From: JAVJSU01 sp040219275
GTDB lineage: Bacteria; Chloroflexota; Anaerolineae; Aggregatilineales; Phototrophicaceae
Reading direction: 5' to 3'
Assembly (NCBI GenBank): GCA_040219275.1
Contig: JAVJSU010000003.1
Span: 1 to 64,000, forward strand
Length of the DNA stretch: 64,000 nt
Shown: positions 43,939 through 52,659 of the stretch, piece after piece
Layout: each line of letters starts with the position of its first letter
Position numbering within the stretch: position 1 is the stretch's first letter
Position numbers and translations under genes: made by a program
The notes under the pieces: model-generated
What the model was told of the DNA's origin: nothing
Databases searched by the model: none
The model's input: only the letters and a program-made list of their open reading frames with translations

Positions 43939-46119
43939 CTATTGCTCCGCGATAAGCGTGAACGGTTTGCCCTGGTAAACGACATTGAATCGGATACTTT
44001 TCCAGTGTGGTGGCAGTTTTGGATCCAGTTTGGGTCCCTCATCGGTGAGGTGAAGCCCACAAAATCCAAACACGAGTGCCTGCCACAAGCCACCACTTGC
44101 CGCACCATGAATGCCATCGGAGACGTTGCCCTTGTTGTCTTCAAGGTCAATCGCCGCCGCGTGTTCAAACATGCTATAGGCTTCATCAACCAGTCCCAAA
44201 CGTGCCGCAACCCATGCGTGCATCGCTGGACTGAGCGATGATCCGTGATCGCATCGCGGATAATAAGTTTCCCAGTTGTTGAGTAGTACCTCCGGCGATC
44301 CAACTTCGTCACCAAGAAGCGCCATCAACATCACCACATCGGCTTGCTTAATGACCTGTGATTCCAGCGCACGTTCATGCCCCAGAAATCCCCAGATTCC
44401 CCCTACACGCGGCTCATATTTTTGTACAGGAATGTATTCCATATCGAAGAAGCCATCAAACTGAATATGAATTTGTTTGTCTTCATCGAACGGCAGATAC
44501 ATGCGCTGAATAATATCCTGCCACTTTGCAATGCGTGTATCGGTGAGGTTAAGTTGATCGATCAGACGCGTGGCATCCTCAGGCGCATTGGTTTTTAGCC
44601 AATCCAACAAAGTGAGCGCCTGTTGCAGATGCCAGACGACCATGCGATTTACGAAAACGCTGTTGCTGATGTTCTCGTGATATTCGTCCGGTCCAATTTG
44701 GTCGTGGAGTTCATAACGATTGTTTTTCGCTTCAACCCGACTATCCCAGAAGACAGCGGTATCTAATACGATCTCCGCGCCGAAGTTGACGAGAAATTCA
44801 TCATCGCCCGTCCAGCGCCAATATTGCAAAATCGCGTAGGCAATATCGGTAGAAATGTGCTGTTCGTGGTCGCCCGTCCAGATGCGAATGGGCTTGCCGG
44901 ATTTATCCAGCACATCGCTCCATTGTGGCGTAGTTTCGATGCCGGTATCGGTGCTTTCCCAGGGGAACATCGCCCCGTCGTAGCCGTTTTCCTGTGCTTT
45001 TTGCCGTGCGCCCGCCAGCCGATGATAGCGGTACATCAGCATATTTCGTGCAATGTGTGGTTTGGTTAATGAAAATGGCGGGAGCATGAATAACTCTGTG
45101 TCCCAGAACACATGCCCTTTATAACCCATTCCAGAAAGGGTCTTCGCGCCGATGCTCACGTCGTCGTCATGTTGGGGCGCGGCAATCATCACATGGTAGG
45201 TTGCAAAGCGTAACCCGAGTTGTGCGCTTTCATCCCCGTCAATTTGAATATCAACTGCTTTCCAGTAGGCGTTCCATGCGGCGGCGTGTGCTTCAAAGAG
45301 CGCAGAGTATCCGAGTGAAGACGCGACTTTTGCGGTTTTCTGCGCGGCGGTGCGAATGTCCTCCGTGTCGCGACTGGTATAAATCGCCGTGAATTTCTCA
45401 AAAGTTACTTCACCGTCTAAATCCAGTTCTACTGTAGACGTTGCAACTGCCCGTTTATCATCAGTGGAATAGTGGATGGGCACGGGTGAGTTGAGGTAAG
45501 CGGTCATCGCTAACTCATAGTTGGATTGATTTGTGATGCCGTAAAGGGCAATATGGTCATCCTCAGCAGATGCGTCCATCGTCCCCCAATGTTGGATGCC
45601 GTTATTGGTCACATCACCGTTGAGAACCCCTTTGATCTCGATAGTCGGCGCGCCATCAATAGCTGAAATCTGTACCCGTTGCGCCATCACATGCTGATTA
45701 TTCAGGCTGGCAAATCGCTCGAAGATAATGCGAACTGTCGCGCCACTGGATGCACGGAATAAAACGATTCGTCGCAACAACCCTTGATCCATGTGCAGTT
45801 TACGTTCATAGCCGAGTATCAGACCGTCCGGCGGATTGAGTGCATTTTCAGATTTGGTAATGAGGCTGAAGGGTGTGCCATCAACGGTAAGTTGAATCTC
45901 TGCCCAATCCGGTGCATTGACCAATTCCGGTACGTGTATTTCTGGCGAATGATTAAAAATGCCATGAATCAGAGTCGCGGGGGTGTCATTATCGAAGCGT
46001 TCCTCAAAACTGGCACGATGTCCAAGATACCCGTTGCCAATGGCAAAGATCGTTTCGTAATGGTGAATTTTTTCAGGATGAAAAGGATATTCTTTAAGTG
46101 TCCAGAATCTATTTTGCAT
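43939..46119 (-). CDS. GH65 disaccharide phosphorylase (maltose/kojibiose/nigerose phosphorylase family)
   Basis: A 726-residue cytoplasmic enzyme that would phosphorolyse an alpha-glucosyl disaccharide to beta-glucose-1-phosphate and a sugar. The N-terminal sandwich starts IFAIGNGYLGHRASFEE. The (alpha/alpha)6 barrel has GYKGHVFWDTELFMLPPF, the catalytic acid Glu479 in IGPDEYHENISNS, KQADVVMLMAL and YPRCDHGSSLSP. The last two contribute to phosphate binding in the family. The linked pgmB supports a phosphorylase rather than a hydrolase. The exact linkage (maltose, kojibiose, nigerose, trehalose) cannot be read. A perfect regulon operator lies upstream. Confidence 0.9.
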   Translation of the reverse strand: MQNRFWTLKEYPFHPEKIHHYETIFAIGNGYLGHRASFEERFDNDTPATLIHGIFNHSPEIHVPELVNAPDWAEIQLTVDGTPFSLITKSENALNPPDGLILGYERKLHMDQGLLRRIVLFRASSGATVRIIFERFASLNNQHVMAQRVQISAIDGAPTIEIKGVLNGDVTNNGIQHWGTMDASAEDDHIALYGITNQSNYELAMTAYLNSPVPIHYSTDDKRAVATSTVELDLDGEVTFEKFTAIYTSRDTEDIRTAAQKTAKVASSLGYSALFEAHAAAWNAYWKAVDIQIDGDESAQLGLRFATYHVMIAAPQHDDDVSIGAKTLSGMGYKGHVFWDTELFMLPPFSLTKPHIARNMLMYRYHRLAGARQKAQENGYDGAMFPWESTDTGIETTPQWSDVLDKSGKPIRIWTGDHEQHISTDIAYAILQYWRWTGDDEFLVNFGAEIVLDTAVFWDSRVEAKNNRYELHDQIGPDEYHENISNSVFVNRMVVWHLQQALTLLDWLKTNAPEDATRLIDQLNLTDTRIAKWQDIIQRMYLPFDEDKQIHIQFDGFFDMEYIPVQKYEPRVGGIWGFLGHERALESQVIKQADVVMLMALLGDEVGSPEVLLNNWETYYPRCDHGSSLSPAMHAWVAARLGLVDEAYSMFEHAAAIDLEDNKGNVSDGIHGAASGGLWQALVFGFCGLHLTDEGPKLDPKLPPHWKSIRFNVVYQGKPFTLIAEQ

Positions 46120-46144
46120 ATTTGATCTTACAATGCCGTGTGTT

Positions 46145-46158
46145 CTTAAACGTTTAAG
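46145..46158. promoter_or_regulatory. LacI-type operator, CTTAAACGTTTAAG regulon, copy 3
   Basis: A perfect 14-base palindrome 25 bases before the phosphorylase start and a few bases downstream of its -10 box. Confidence 0.85.
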
Positions 46159-46161
46159 TAA

Positions 46162-46189
46162 ATTATGACATGTTTTGAAAGTTTGTCAA
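46162..46189 (-). promoter_or_regulatory. promoter of the GH65 gene
   Basis: On the minus strand TTGACA (46189-46184), a 16-base spacer and CATAAT (46167-46162) precede the operator. The remaining 46190-46297 shows no gene. Confidence 0.65.
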
Positions 46190-46297
46190 GAATTTTATAA
46201 GTTTGTGGAGGGTCACTAGAGAAAACTGGAACAATGAGAAGGGATACGCTCACCCAAATTTTAGAGCGAGTTAGACTTTGTTGATATGATGCCAGCG

Positions 46298-47722
46298 TTA
46301 CTCATAACCTTGTCCATAGCGCAACGGTCCGCGCCATGCGGCATTATTCTGTGCCCGGAGTTGATCGGTGTCGATCTCATCGGCTGTCATCACAAATTGA
46401 CCGTTCGCACCCACCAAGGGACGTTGATGTTGTTGTAAATAGGCACGCAAGGTCTCTTTTAAACGTGCTTTTTCTGGTGAATTTTCCGCTAGATTGTGCA
46501 GATCATCGGGGTCGGTCTGCACATCGAATATCTGTTCTATGCCTCTGTCGAGATAGTAAATGTACTTCCAACGCCCATCCGTCACAAAAGCAGAATGCTT
46601 AGTTTCACCAAAAATGTAGCGTGTTTGTGGCAAATTCAGTAAGGATCGCCCATCAGCATCTGGATTCGCCTGTAACCCTGCCAATTCAAGCAACGTGCTC
46701 GGAATATCCGCAGTTAACACCGGATCGGTTACGCGATGCGTTGTGATTGGATGATTCGCTGGTAATCGCAAAATGATGGGAATGTGTGCAGAGGATTCCA
46801 GAAAGGTATATTTCGCAAACAACCCATGATCGCCGAGATGCTCGCCATGATCGGACGTAATGACGATGATCGTATCGTCATATAGATTCTTGCGCTTGAG
46901 TTCTCCGAAAAAACGCCCCAGTTGATAATCAATATGCGTGATTTGTCCATAATAATGACGGCGCAGTTTGCGTAAAATTTGCGGCGTGATGCGATCCGCC
47001 TTATTGCTGATGCGTTGTTCGATGAGAGAGAAAGGTTCGCCGTCTGTGTTAACCCAATCACCCATCACCGCTTCCGGTATCTCAAAATCATTGTATAGAC
47101 GATCAAAAGGGGCAGGCGGATCAAACGGGCTGTGCGGTGCTTCAAATACCATCCATAAGAAGAATGGGTTATCTGGATCACGTTGAGACAAGAAATTGAT
47201 GCTCTCGTCCACGATCCAATGTGTGTGGGTAAATTGCTCTGGCACAGCACTCACCGCTGGATAGACTTCATTGCCACCCAGCCCATGACCGCGATACATC
47301 CCGCCATACCCCTTATCTTCTAACCAATTCACATAATCGTTGGGATGCAGGCTGACATGCTCAAAGCCAAAGCGGGACCGTTCTGGATAAAAGTGCATTT
47401 TGCCGATGGCTTTCGTCTGATAATCTGCTTCACGCGTCAGTCGATAGGGTAGGCTGTGTTCCAGCGAAATCGGCGAGCGCGGACCGACCAGAAAGTTATA
47501 AGGCATCCCGTGTTGCGACCCTGTATATCCCGTGAGCATCGTTGCCCGTTGGGGCATACACAGCGGACAATCCGCATACGCGCGCTGATACCAGATCCCT
47601 TCATAAGCAATCTGGTCAATATGCGGTGTCATAACCGGATGGGGACTATCGGCGATTCCCAGACAATCCCCACGCCATTGGTCAAGCATGATGAAAACGA
47701 TATTTGGCTTTTTAGCCGACAT
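46298..47722 (-). CDS. type I sulfatase (Cys-type, formylglycine-dependent)
   Basis: A 474-residue arylsulfatase-superfamily protein. The maturation motif C-x-P-x-R is CMPQR with Cys55 as the residue to be converted to formylglycine, followed by ATMLTGYTGSQHG. The metal-binding N-terminal motif is FIMLDQWRGDCLG (Asp14), and TSDHGEHLGDHG supplies the later metal ligands. Start 47722 has AGGA upstream and lies 14 bases after the FAD oxidoreductase stop. There is no signal peptide, so it would desulfate an imported sugar in the cytoplasm. No formylglycine-generating enzyme is encoded in the window. Confidence 0.9.
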   Translation of the reverse strand: MSAKKPNIVFIMLDQWRGDCLGIADSPHPVMTPHIDQIAYEGIWYQRAYADCPLCMPQRATMLTGYTGSQHGMPYNFLVGPRSPISLEHSLPYRLTREADYQTKAIGKMHFYPERSRFGFEHVSLHPNDYVNWLEDKGYGGMYRGHGLGGNEVYPAVSAVPEQFTHTHWIVDESINFLSQRDPDNPFFLWMVFEAPHSPFDPPAPFDRLYNDFEIPEAVMGDWVNTDGEPFSLIEQRISNKADRITPQILRKLRRHYYGQITHIDYQLGRFFGELKRKNLYDDTIIVITSDHGEHLGDHGLFAKYTFLESSAHIPIILRLPANHPITTHRVTDPVLTADIPSTLLELAGLQANPDADGRSLLNLPQTRYIFGETKHSAFVTDGRWKYIYYLDRGIEQIFDVQTDPDDLHNLAENSPEKARLKETLRAYLQQHQRPLVGANGQFVMTADEIDTDQLRAQNNAAWRGPLRYGQGYE

Positions 47723-47736
47723 AGCAATTTCCTGTG

Positions 47737-49365
47737 CTAAATCCCCAGCGGATCGAGTTTGGTGCGCGGTGTAATACGTAAATGCTCTTTCCATGCGAGC
47801 ACGAAACCGAGCTTTTCCGTGAGCATCGTCTGAAAATCCTCAAGATGCGCCGCATTGTTCCGTACCTGACGCGGTTTTAGGTCATTTTGCAGGCAATACG
47901 CCGCCAATGCGCCCGCCGCTTCTCCAATGTTCCACTCGATTGGATGCAGTCGATAACAGCCATTGGTGATGTGCGTCACACCCAGATTTTTGCATCCCGG
48001 AAGCAAATTTTCAACCCGTTGTGGTAAGAGCGCACCCAGCGGAATCTGGTGCGGGTAATTGTTGATGTCGATATAATTACGCCGATAGCTGGGGTGCAGG
48101 TCAATGCGATAACTGCCAATGCCAACGCTATCGTAGAAAGTTTCCGAACCGAGTAAATCACCGCGCGCTTCTACGCCGACATGCTGTTCCAACACGGTAA
48201 ATTCTGCCTTTATACGGCGACCCTCACGGATGTAGGGTGCTTGTGCCAGATGATCGGCTGAACCGAGCAAGTCTCCACGCGGGCGCAATCCCCGATAGCC
48301 ATAACCACCATCGTGGCGTGGCGCTTCGGTCTGCATCCAATAGAGCATACTCAGGCTGAGTTCACGCGATCCATTCAGAGCTTCGTTGCGAGTGGCTTCA
48401 TCCACACCAACAAGTGGCTTTAACCAATAATCAATTTGGGGCCAGTTGACGGCAATCACATCACTTTTGTAAAATCCATCAGGATAGAAACGACGATAGA
48501 GCACACGCCGGTAATGCCAGAGATCATCCGCGTGTTTGGCATCGGTATCCCCGCGAATAATCGGGCGGGTAATCGGCGCGAGTGTCTCAGGATCGGCGGT
48601 TGTCCAGCTGAGTTGTTTAGCGGGCCAGAAATCCGCTTGATAGGCGTTCCAGAAATCGTAGGTCGCCGGTTTTTCAATCGTGAAGTCCCCATCTGGATGG
48701 TATTCCAGCAGGAAGCACCATGATAACGCCTGTTGATCCAGCGGATCGGGATCGCCTGTTAGTGCGTGGAGTTCACCGGTTTGTGCTTGATTTTCCGCGC
48801 CGATAACATGCTCTATATTTGCCAACTCCAGCAAATCGCCAAGTTCGGTTGCATCAATGATATACGGTGCGCTGATGGTGACCGTATCGCCGCTATCAGC
48901 ATTTTTCAAAGTCACCGAGCGTACAACATCTCCATCACTTTCCGCGCTTACCGGACGATGCTTGAGCAAAATTTCAATTTTCTCACTGGCATTATAGGGC
49001 GCGAACATGCTGTTAAGCACGTTAAGCGCAACACTCGCCTCATGACACAACGGTGACACATTGCCCATGCCGGGATTGAAAAATTCTGACTCGTTTGCCA
49101 TTGCATTGAGCGGATAGTAACGGCGGTAATATTCACGGATGCTTTCTCGCAATTGGCGATAACTTGCCGTGCATCCGGTCTGCTCACGGTCAATCCACGG
49201 GTTTTCATCCGGTGGTACGCCCTGCGCGGTCAGTTGCCCACCAATCCACGTAGTTTCCTCGGTAAGAATTACCCGAAAGCCCATCCGCAGGGCAGAAAGT
49301 GCCGCCGCAACACCGCCGACGCTCGCGCCGACGATAAGAATATCTGTCTGTTTTTCGGTCTGCAT
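47737..49365 (-). CDS. FAD-dependent oxidoreductase (FAD_oxidored family)
   Basis: A 542-residue flavoprotein. The dinucleotide-binding motif is DILIVGASVGGVAAALSALRMG at 8-29, followed by EETTWIGGQLTAQG. A second FAD-contact motif DATELGDLLELA is near 170. The C-terminal NLLPGCKNLGVTHITNGCYRLHP and IGEAAGALAAYCL segments close the FAD domain. The family is common in glycan-degradation clusters, but its reactions are mostly unknown. It sits between the permeases and the sulfatase in one operon, with AAAGGATA before the ATG, so it may oxidise the same sulfated sugar. Confidence 0.85.
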   Translation of the reverse strand: MQTEKQTDILIVGASVGGVAAALSALRMGFRVILTEETTWIGGQLTAQGVPPDENPWIDREQTGCTASYRQLRESIREYYRRYYPLNAMANESEFFNPGMGNVSPLCHEASVALNVLNSMFAPYNASEKIEILLKHRPVSAESDGDVVRSVTLKNADSGDTVTISAPYIIDATELGDLLELANIEHVIGAENQAQTGELHALTGDPDPLDQQALSWCFLLEYHPDGDFTIEKPATYDFWNAYQADFWPAKQLSWTTADPETLAPITRPIIRGDTDAKHADDLWHYRRVLYRRFYPDGFYKSDVIAVNWPQIDYWLKPLVGVDEATRNEALNGSRELSLSMLYWMQTEAPRHDGGYGYRGLRPRGDLLGSADHLAQAPYIREGRRIKAEFTVLEQHVGVEARGDLLGSETFYDSVGIGSYRIDLHPSYRRNYIDINNYPHQIPLGALLPQRVENLLPGCKNLGVTHITNGCYRLHPIEWNIGEAAGALAAYCLQNDLKPRQVRNNAAHLEDFQTMLTEKLGFVLAWKEHLRITPRTKLDPLGI

Positions 49366-49369
49366 AAAA

Positions 49370-50227
49370 TTATCCTTTTACCCCTGATGAAGCGAAGCTC
49401 TCTACCACTAAACGTTGCGCCAGCACATAGAAAAACAGGATGGGAACGACGGAAAGCGTGGTCGCGGCGAGTTGTACTTCCCAGATAGGCGTGCCAAATT
49501 CATCGGTAAAGCCACGTAATGCCAGCGGCAACGTGAACAGATTGACATCTTCCAGAAAAACCAGCGGTTCTAAGAAGGAGTTCCAGCTATAGAGGAAGGT
49601 GATAATCGCCACAGTACTCAGCACAGGTTTGGCGATGGGTAAGGCGATTCGCCAGAATATCCCCCAACGCGTCAGCCCATCCAGTTTGGCGGCTTCCTCT
49701 AATTCTTCTGGCATTCCTAGAAAATATTGCCGCATCATGAAGGTAGCTACCACCCCCTGCGCGCCGAAAATCGGAAAGATGATGAGCGGGATGTGTGTGT
49801 TATCAATACCTAAATCCTGCACGAACATGAAACGCGGGATGATCGTCACTTCTTCCGGCATCATTAATCCACTTAATAGGAGAACAAACAGGACGCTACT
49901 CCCACGAAAGCGAATGCGTGCGAAGGCATACCCCGCTAATGACGAAAACAGGATCGTTCCAACAGTTACGACGAAGGCGATCCAGACACTGTTCCAATAT
50001 TGGGACGCAAATGGTTGTAAATCGAAAATTCGCGAGTAATTTTCCAGATGGAAAGTCGTCGGCAGTAGAGTAGGTGGACTGGCAAATACCTCCCGTGAAG
50101 ATTTGAAGGAACTTCCAATCATCCACAAAAACGGGAAGACGAATGGGATTGCCATCACACTCAGCAAGAGATAGATGGAAAAATTATTTCGGACTTCTCT
50201 TAAGAATCTTTGATAGGTCGTATTCAT
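49370..50227 (-). CDS. sugar ABC transporter permease (MalG-like)
   Basis: A 285-residue CUT1 permease with six helices, an EAA loop ELEEAAKLDGLTRWGIFWRI and a C-terminal RLVVESFASSGVKG. ATG 50227 is one base after the upstream permease stop; a TTG at 50248 would lie inside that gene. It stops four bases before the FAD oxidoreductase start. Confidence 0.92.
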   Translation of the reverse strand: MNTTYQRFLREVRNNFSIYLLLSVMAIPFVFPFLWMIGSSFKSSREVFASPPTLLPTTFHLENYSRIFDLQPFASQYWNSVWIAFVVTVGTILFSSLAGYAFARIRFRGSSVLFVLLLSGLMMPEEVTIIPRFMFVQDLGIDNTHIPLIIFPIFGAQGVVATFMMRQYFLGMPEELEEAAKLDGLTRWGIFWRIALPIAKPVLSTVAIITFLYSWNSFLEPLVFLEDVNLFTLPLALRGFTDEFGTPIWEVQLAATTLSVVPILFFYVLAQRLVVESFASSGVKG

Positions 50228-50228
50228 G

Positions 50229-51182
50229 TCATCGCTCGCTATAGACAAAGCGTTTACGCATAAACCATTGCGTCATGGTCGCCGCCAGCGCCAGTACGAA
50301 TAGCATGACTGCCAGCGCACTTGCATAGCCGGTATTAAAGACGCGGAATGCCTGGAAGTAGATGTAATACACCAGCACAGTTGTTGAGTTTGACGGTCCG
50401 CCGTTGGTCATCAGCACGATATGATCGAATATCTTGAGTGAGCCGATAATCGTCAGCACGGTGACCAGCAAAATCGTCGGCGAGAGCATAGGAATGGTGA
50501 TGCGGAAAAATCGCTGGAACGCATTGGCACCATCAACCTTCGCCGCTTCGTCATATTCACGCGGAATACTCTGGAGTGCCGCCAGAAAGATAATCATGTT
50601 TAAGCCCACATTCTTCAGCACACGGGTGAAGATAACGGAAAACATCGCCCATTCGGGTTCACGTAGCCAGTTGGGTCCGTCTATGCCTACAATCGCCAGA
50701 AATTGGTTGAGCGTGCCGCTTTCTCCCTGCAAGATAAAGCGCCAGACAATCGCCCATGCCGCCGCAGAAGTCACCACCGGGGCAAAGAAGAGCGTCCTAA
50801 AAATGGTAATCCCGCGCATCTGGCGATTAAGCAGTACCGCCAAAACCAGTGCGAAAATCAGATTCAGTGGCACTAATCCAGCGGTAAAGATCATACTGTT
50901 GACGATAACGGTTCTAAAAATCGGATCACCATTCATCATGCGCTCGTAATTTTCAAAACCGGCTGGCTGAGATATGCCAGTTAGAATGTTGCGTTCTTGA
51001 AAGGAATAAAAAATAACGGCGATCAACGGTCCCACAACGAAGAGCAGAAATCCGATGACCTGTGGCGCGACGAATAAATAGCCGTAAAGTGCATCTTTGG
51101 TTGCCAGACTCAGGCGTGGTTTTTTTGATTGGGTCTTATTCTCTGGTTTTTGCATGTCATTTTGGATCAACTGGGATGCCAT
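50229..51182 (-). CDS. sugar ABC transporter permease (MalF-like)
   Basis: A 317-residue CUT1 permease with a charged N-terminus, six helices and the EAA loop REYDEAAKVDGANAFQRF. Start 51182 is preferred to the earlier in-frame 51254 because AAGGTG precedes it and the earlier leader is not conserved-looking. With that start the gap to the binding-protein gene holds a hairpin, as in the other cassettes. Confidence 0.9.
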   Translation of the reverse strand: MASQLIQNDMQKPENKTQSKKPRLSLATKDALYGYLFVAPQVIGFLLFVVGPLIAVIFYSFQERNILTGISQPAGFENYERMMNGDPIFRTVIVNSMIFTAGLVPLNLIFALVLAVLLNRQMRGITIFRTLFFAPVVTSAAAWAIVWRFILQGESGTLNQFLAIVGIDGPNWLREPEWAMFSVIFTRVLKNVGLNMIIFLAALQSIPREYDEAAKVDGANAFQRFFRITIPMLSPTILLVTVLTIIGSLKIFDHIVLMTNGGPSNSTTVLVYYIYFQAFRVFNTGYASALAVMLFVLALAATMTQWFMRKRFVYSER

Positions 51183-51222
51183 GTCGCACCTTGTTACTTG
51201 TTGGGATTGTTGGGAAGTATAT

Positions 51223-51252
51223 GGACGAGCACGCCCGAAAGCACACTCGCCC
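51223..51252 (-). other. hairpin between binding-protein and permease genes
   Basis: On the transcript GGGCGAGUGUGC pairs with GCGUGCUCGUCC (12 pairs, four of them G-U) around a UUUCGG loop. It lies 15 bases after the binding-protein stop. It is the fourth hairpin in this position in the window. Confidence 0.55.
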
Positions 51253-51266
51253 ATAGATCATAACAA

Positions 51267-52541
51267 CTATTGGTCAAGCAGAGGTTGAATAGCTTCACAC
51301 AGTTGATCCATCGCCGATTGAACATCGGCATCCGCTGTCCACATCATATCAAAGAAGGGACGGGCTGTGAGGTCAATTGTGGGATAGTTGGGATGGCTCG
51401 GTAGCACCAAACCACTCAAGGTCGGGTTGATGACCGCGGCTTGCATACTTTCAGGGTCAATCGTCGGGTTGGCATCCAACAATACATCTGTTGCTAAGAC
51501 CGATGCGCGGATCGGCGGGAAGAATTCAGCAATGCGAAGTGTGTTGGCTTCGTTGGTCAAGAATTTGACGAAATCCACCGCTTCCGCAGGATGTTCACTA
51601 TTTCTGAAGACCACAAACGCCGCCTGACCGATAACATCTGATTGTCCGGCAGGACCTGCCGGCATCGGCGCAATATCCCATGCAAAATCGGCATCAACGA
51701 GCGGTGCAACACGGCTGAGTTGCCCCATCAGGACGGCGGCACTACCTGTATAGAAGTCAATCGCCTGACCGGGTTGTTCGACGCTGTTATCGACAAAAAT
51801 CATTTCGTGGAATTTACTAAGACCTGCGACACTTTCAGGTGAATTCATCATGCAGGCATTATTTTCGTCCCATGCGTCTCCACCGTAAGCGCGGATGATC
51901 GGAATGAGGGTATGCCAGACACGGTCACCGGTATACAGCGCACCATTGATGCTCTGCAAGCCAACCACGCCGGTTTCTTCGGTGATGGTCGCCATCGCCG
52001 CCGCAAGGCTTTCCCATGTATAGTCGCCATTTGCGATCATCGTGTCCGGTGCATCAACACCTGCCGCTTCAAACAGATCACGGTTATAAATTAGCAGGAA
52101 GGGTGATGTTGAGAATGGAATACCGTAAACCGCATCGTCCTCAGTCCACAAGCCCATCGCCGGAGCCGACAGATCATCAAAGTTGTAATCTGCATCTGCA
52201 CGCAACGCGTCGCCCATATCTTCAAGGATACCGGAATCCAGCCATGTCGGTGCGACATTTTCCACCAACCAGCCCGCATCTGGCGGATTTGACCCGCTCA
52301 GGCGCAACGGCAGGGTGGTGTTGTAATCTGCGAAGGGGATGAAGTCATATTCAACCGATACATTCGGGTGCATGGCGCTATATTCATCCGCGATCTGAAC
52401 GAAAAGCTCACCGCGCGGGGAATCAGCCGGAATCCATTGTGTGAATCGTAAGGTAATTTCTTCATCCTGTGCCGCTAAGTTGAACGTCATCGCGGCGAAG
52501 ACGAGCATCAATAGTGTTGTTAAGAAGACTTTTGTACGCAT
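51267..52541 (-). CDS. sugar ABC transporter substrate-binding protein
   Basis: A 424-residue CUT1 binding protein. The signal peptide ends LAA before QDEE, with no lipobox Cys. FTQWIPADSPRGELF, LSGSNPPDAGWLVENVAP and YTWESLAAAMATITEE match the SBP_bac_1 pattern. GGAGG gives a strong start. It is the first structural gene after the LacI-type operator at 52621 and delivers substrate to the permeases at 50229 and 49370. The operon also holds a sulfatase, so the ligand may be a sulfated sugar (inference). Confidence 0.92.
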   Translation of the reverse strand: MRTKVFLTTLLMLVFAAMTFNLAAQDEEITLRFTQWIPADSPRGELFVQIADEYSAMHPNVSVEYDFIPFADYNTTLPLRLSGSNPPDAGWLVENVAPTWLDSGILEDMGDALRADADYNFDDLSAPAMGLWTEDDAVYGIPFSTSPFLLIYNRDLFEAAGVDAPDTMIANGDYTWESLAAAMATITEETGVVGLQSINGALYTGDRVWHTLIPIIRAYGGDAWDENNACMMNSPESVAGLSKFHEMIFVDNSVEQPGQAIDFYTGSAAVLMGQLSRVAPLVDADFAWDIAPMPAGPAGQSDVIGQAAFVVFRNSEHPAEAVDFVKFLTNEANTLRIAEFFPPIRASVLATDVLLDANPTIDPESMQAAVINPTLSGLVLPSHPNYPTIDLTARPFFDMMWTADADVQSAMDQLCEAIQPLLDQ

Positions 52542-52578
52542 GGTAAAACCTCCAAGAAATTAAGTTCATTTACGAGAA

Positions 52579-52611
52579 TTATCGATGGCTTGTTTGAAAA
52601 ATACTGGACAT
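52579..52611 (-). other. possible ten-residue leader ORF before the binding-protein gene
   Basis: AAGGAGG (52621-52615) abuts the operator and is followed, three bases on, by an ATG and a short frame (MSSIFQTSHR, stop at 52579). The spacing is shorter than usual. The Shine-Dalgarno has no other gene to serve. Confidence 0.25.
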
Positions 52612-52620
52612 TTACCTCCT

Positions 52621-52638
52621 TGATAAACCGCTTTATCA
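52621..52638. promoter_or_regulatory. LacI-type operator TGATAAACCGCTTTATCA, copy 1
   Basis: The arms TGATAAA / TTTATCA are perfectly symmetrical around CCGC. An identical 18-base sequence lies before the LacI gene (53737-53754). This copy lies 80 bases before the binding-protein start. Confidence 0.85.
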
Positions 52639-52659
52639 ATTTACGAAAAAAATAGCGCC

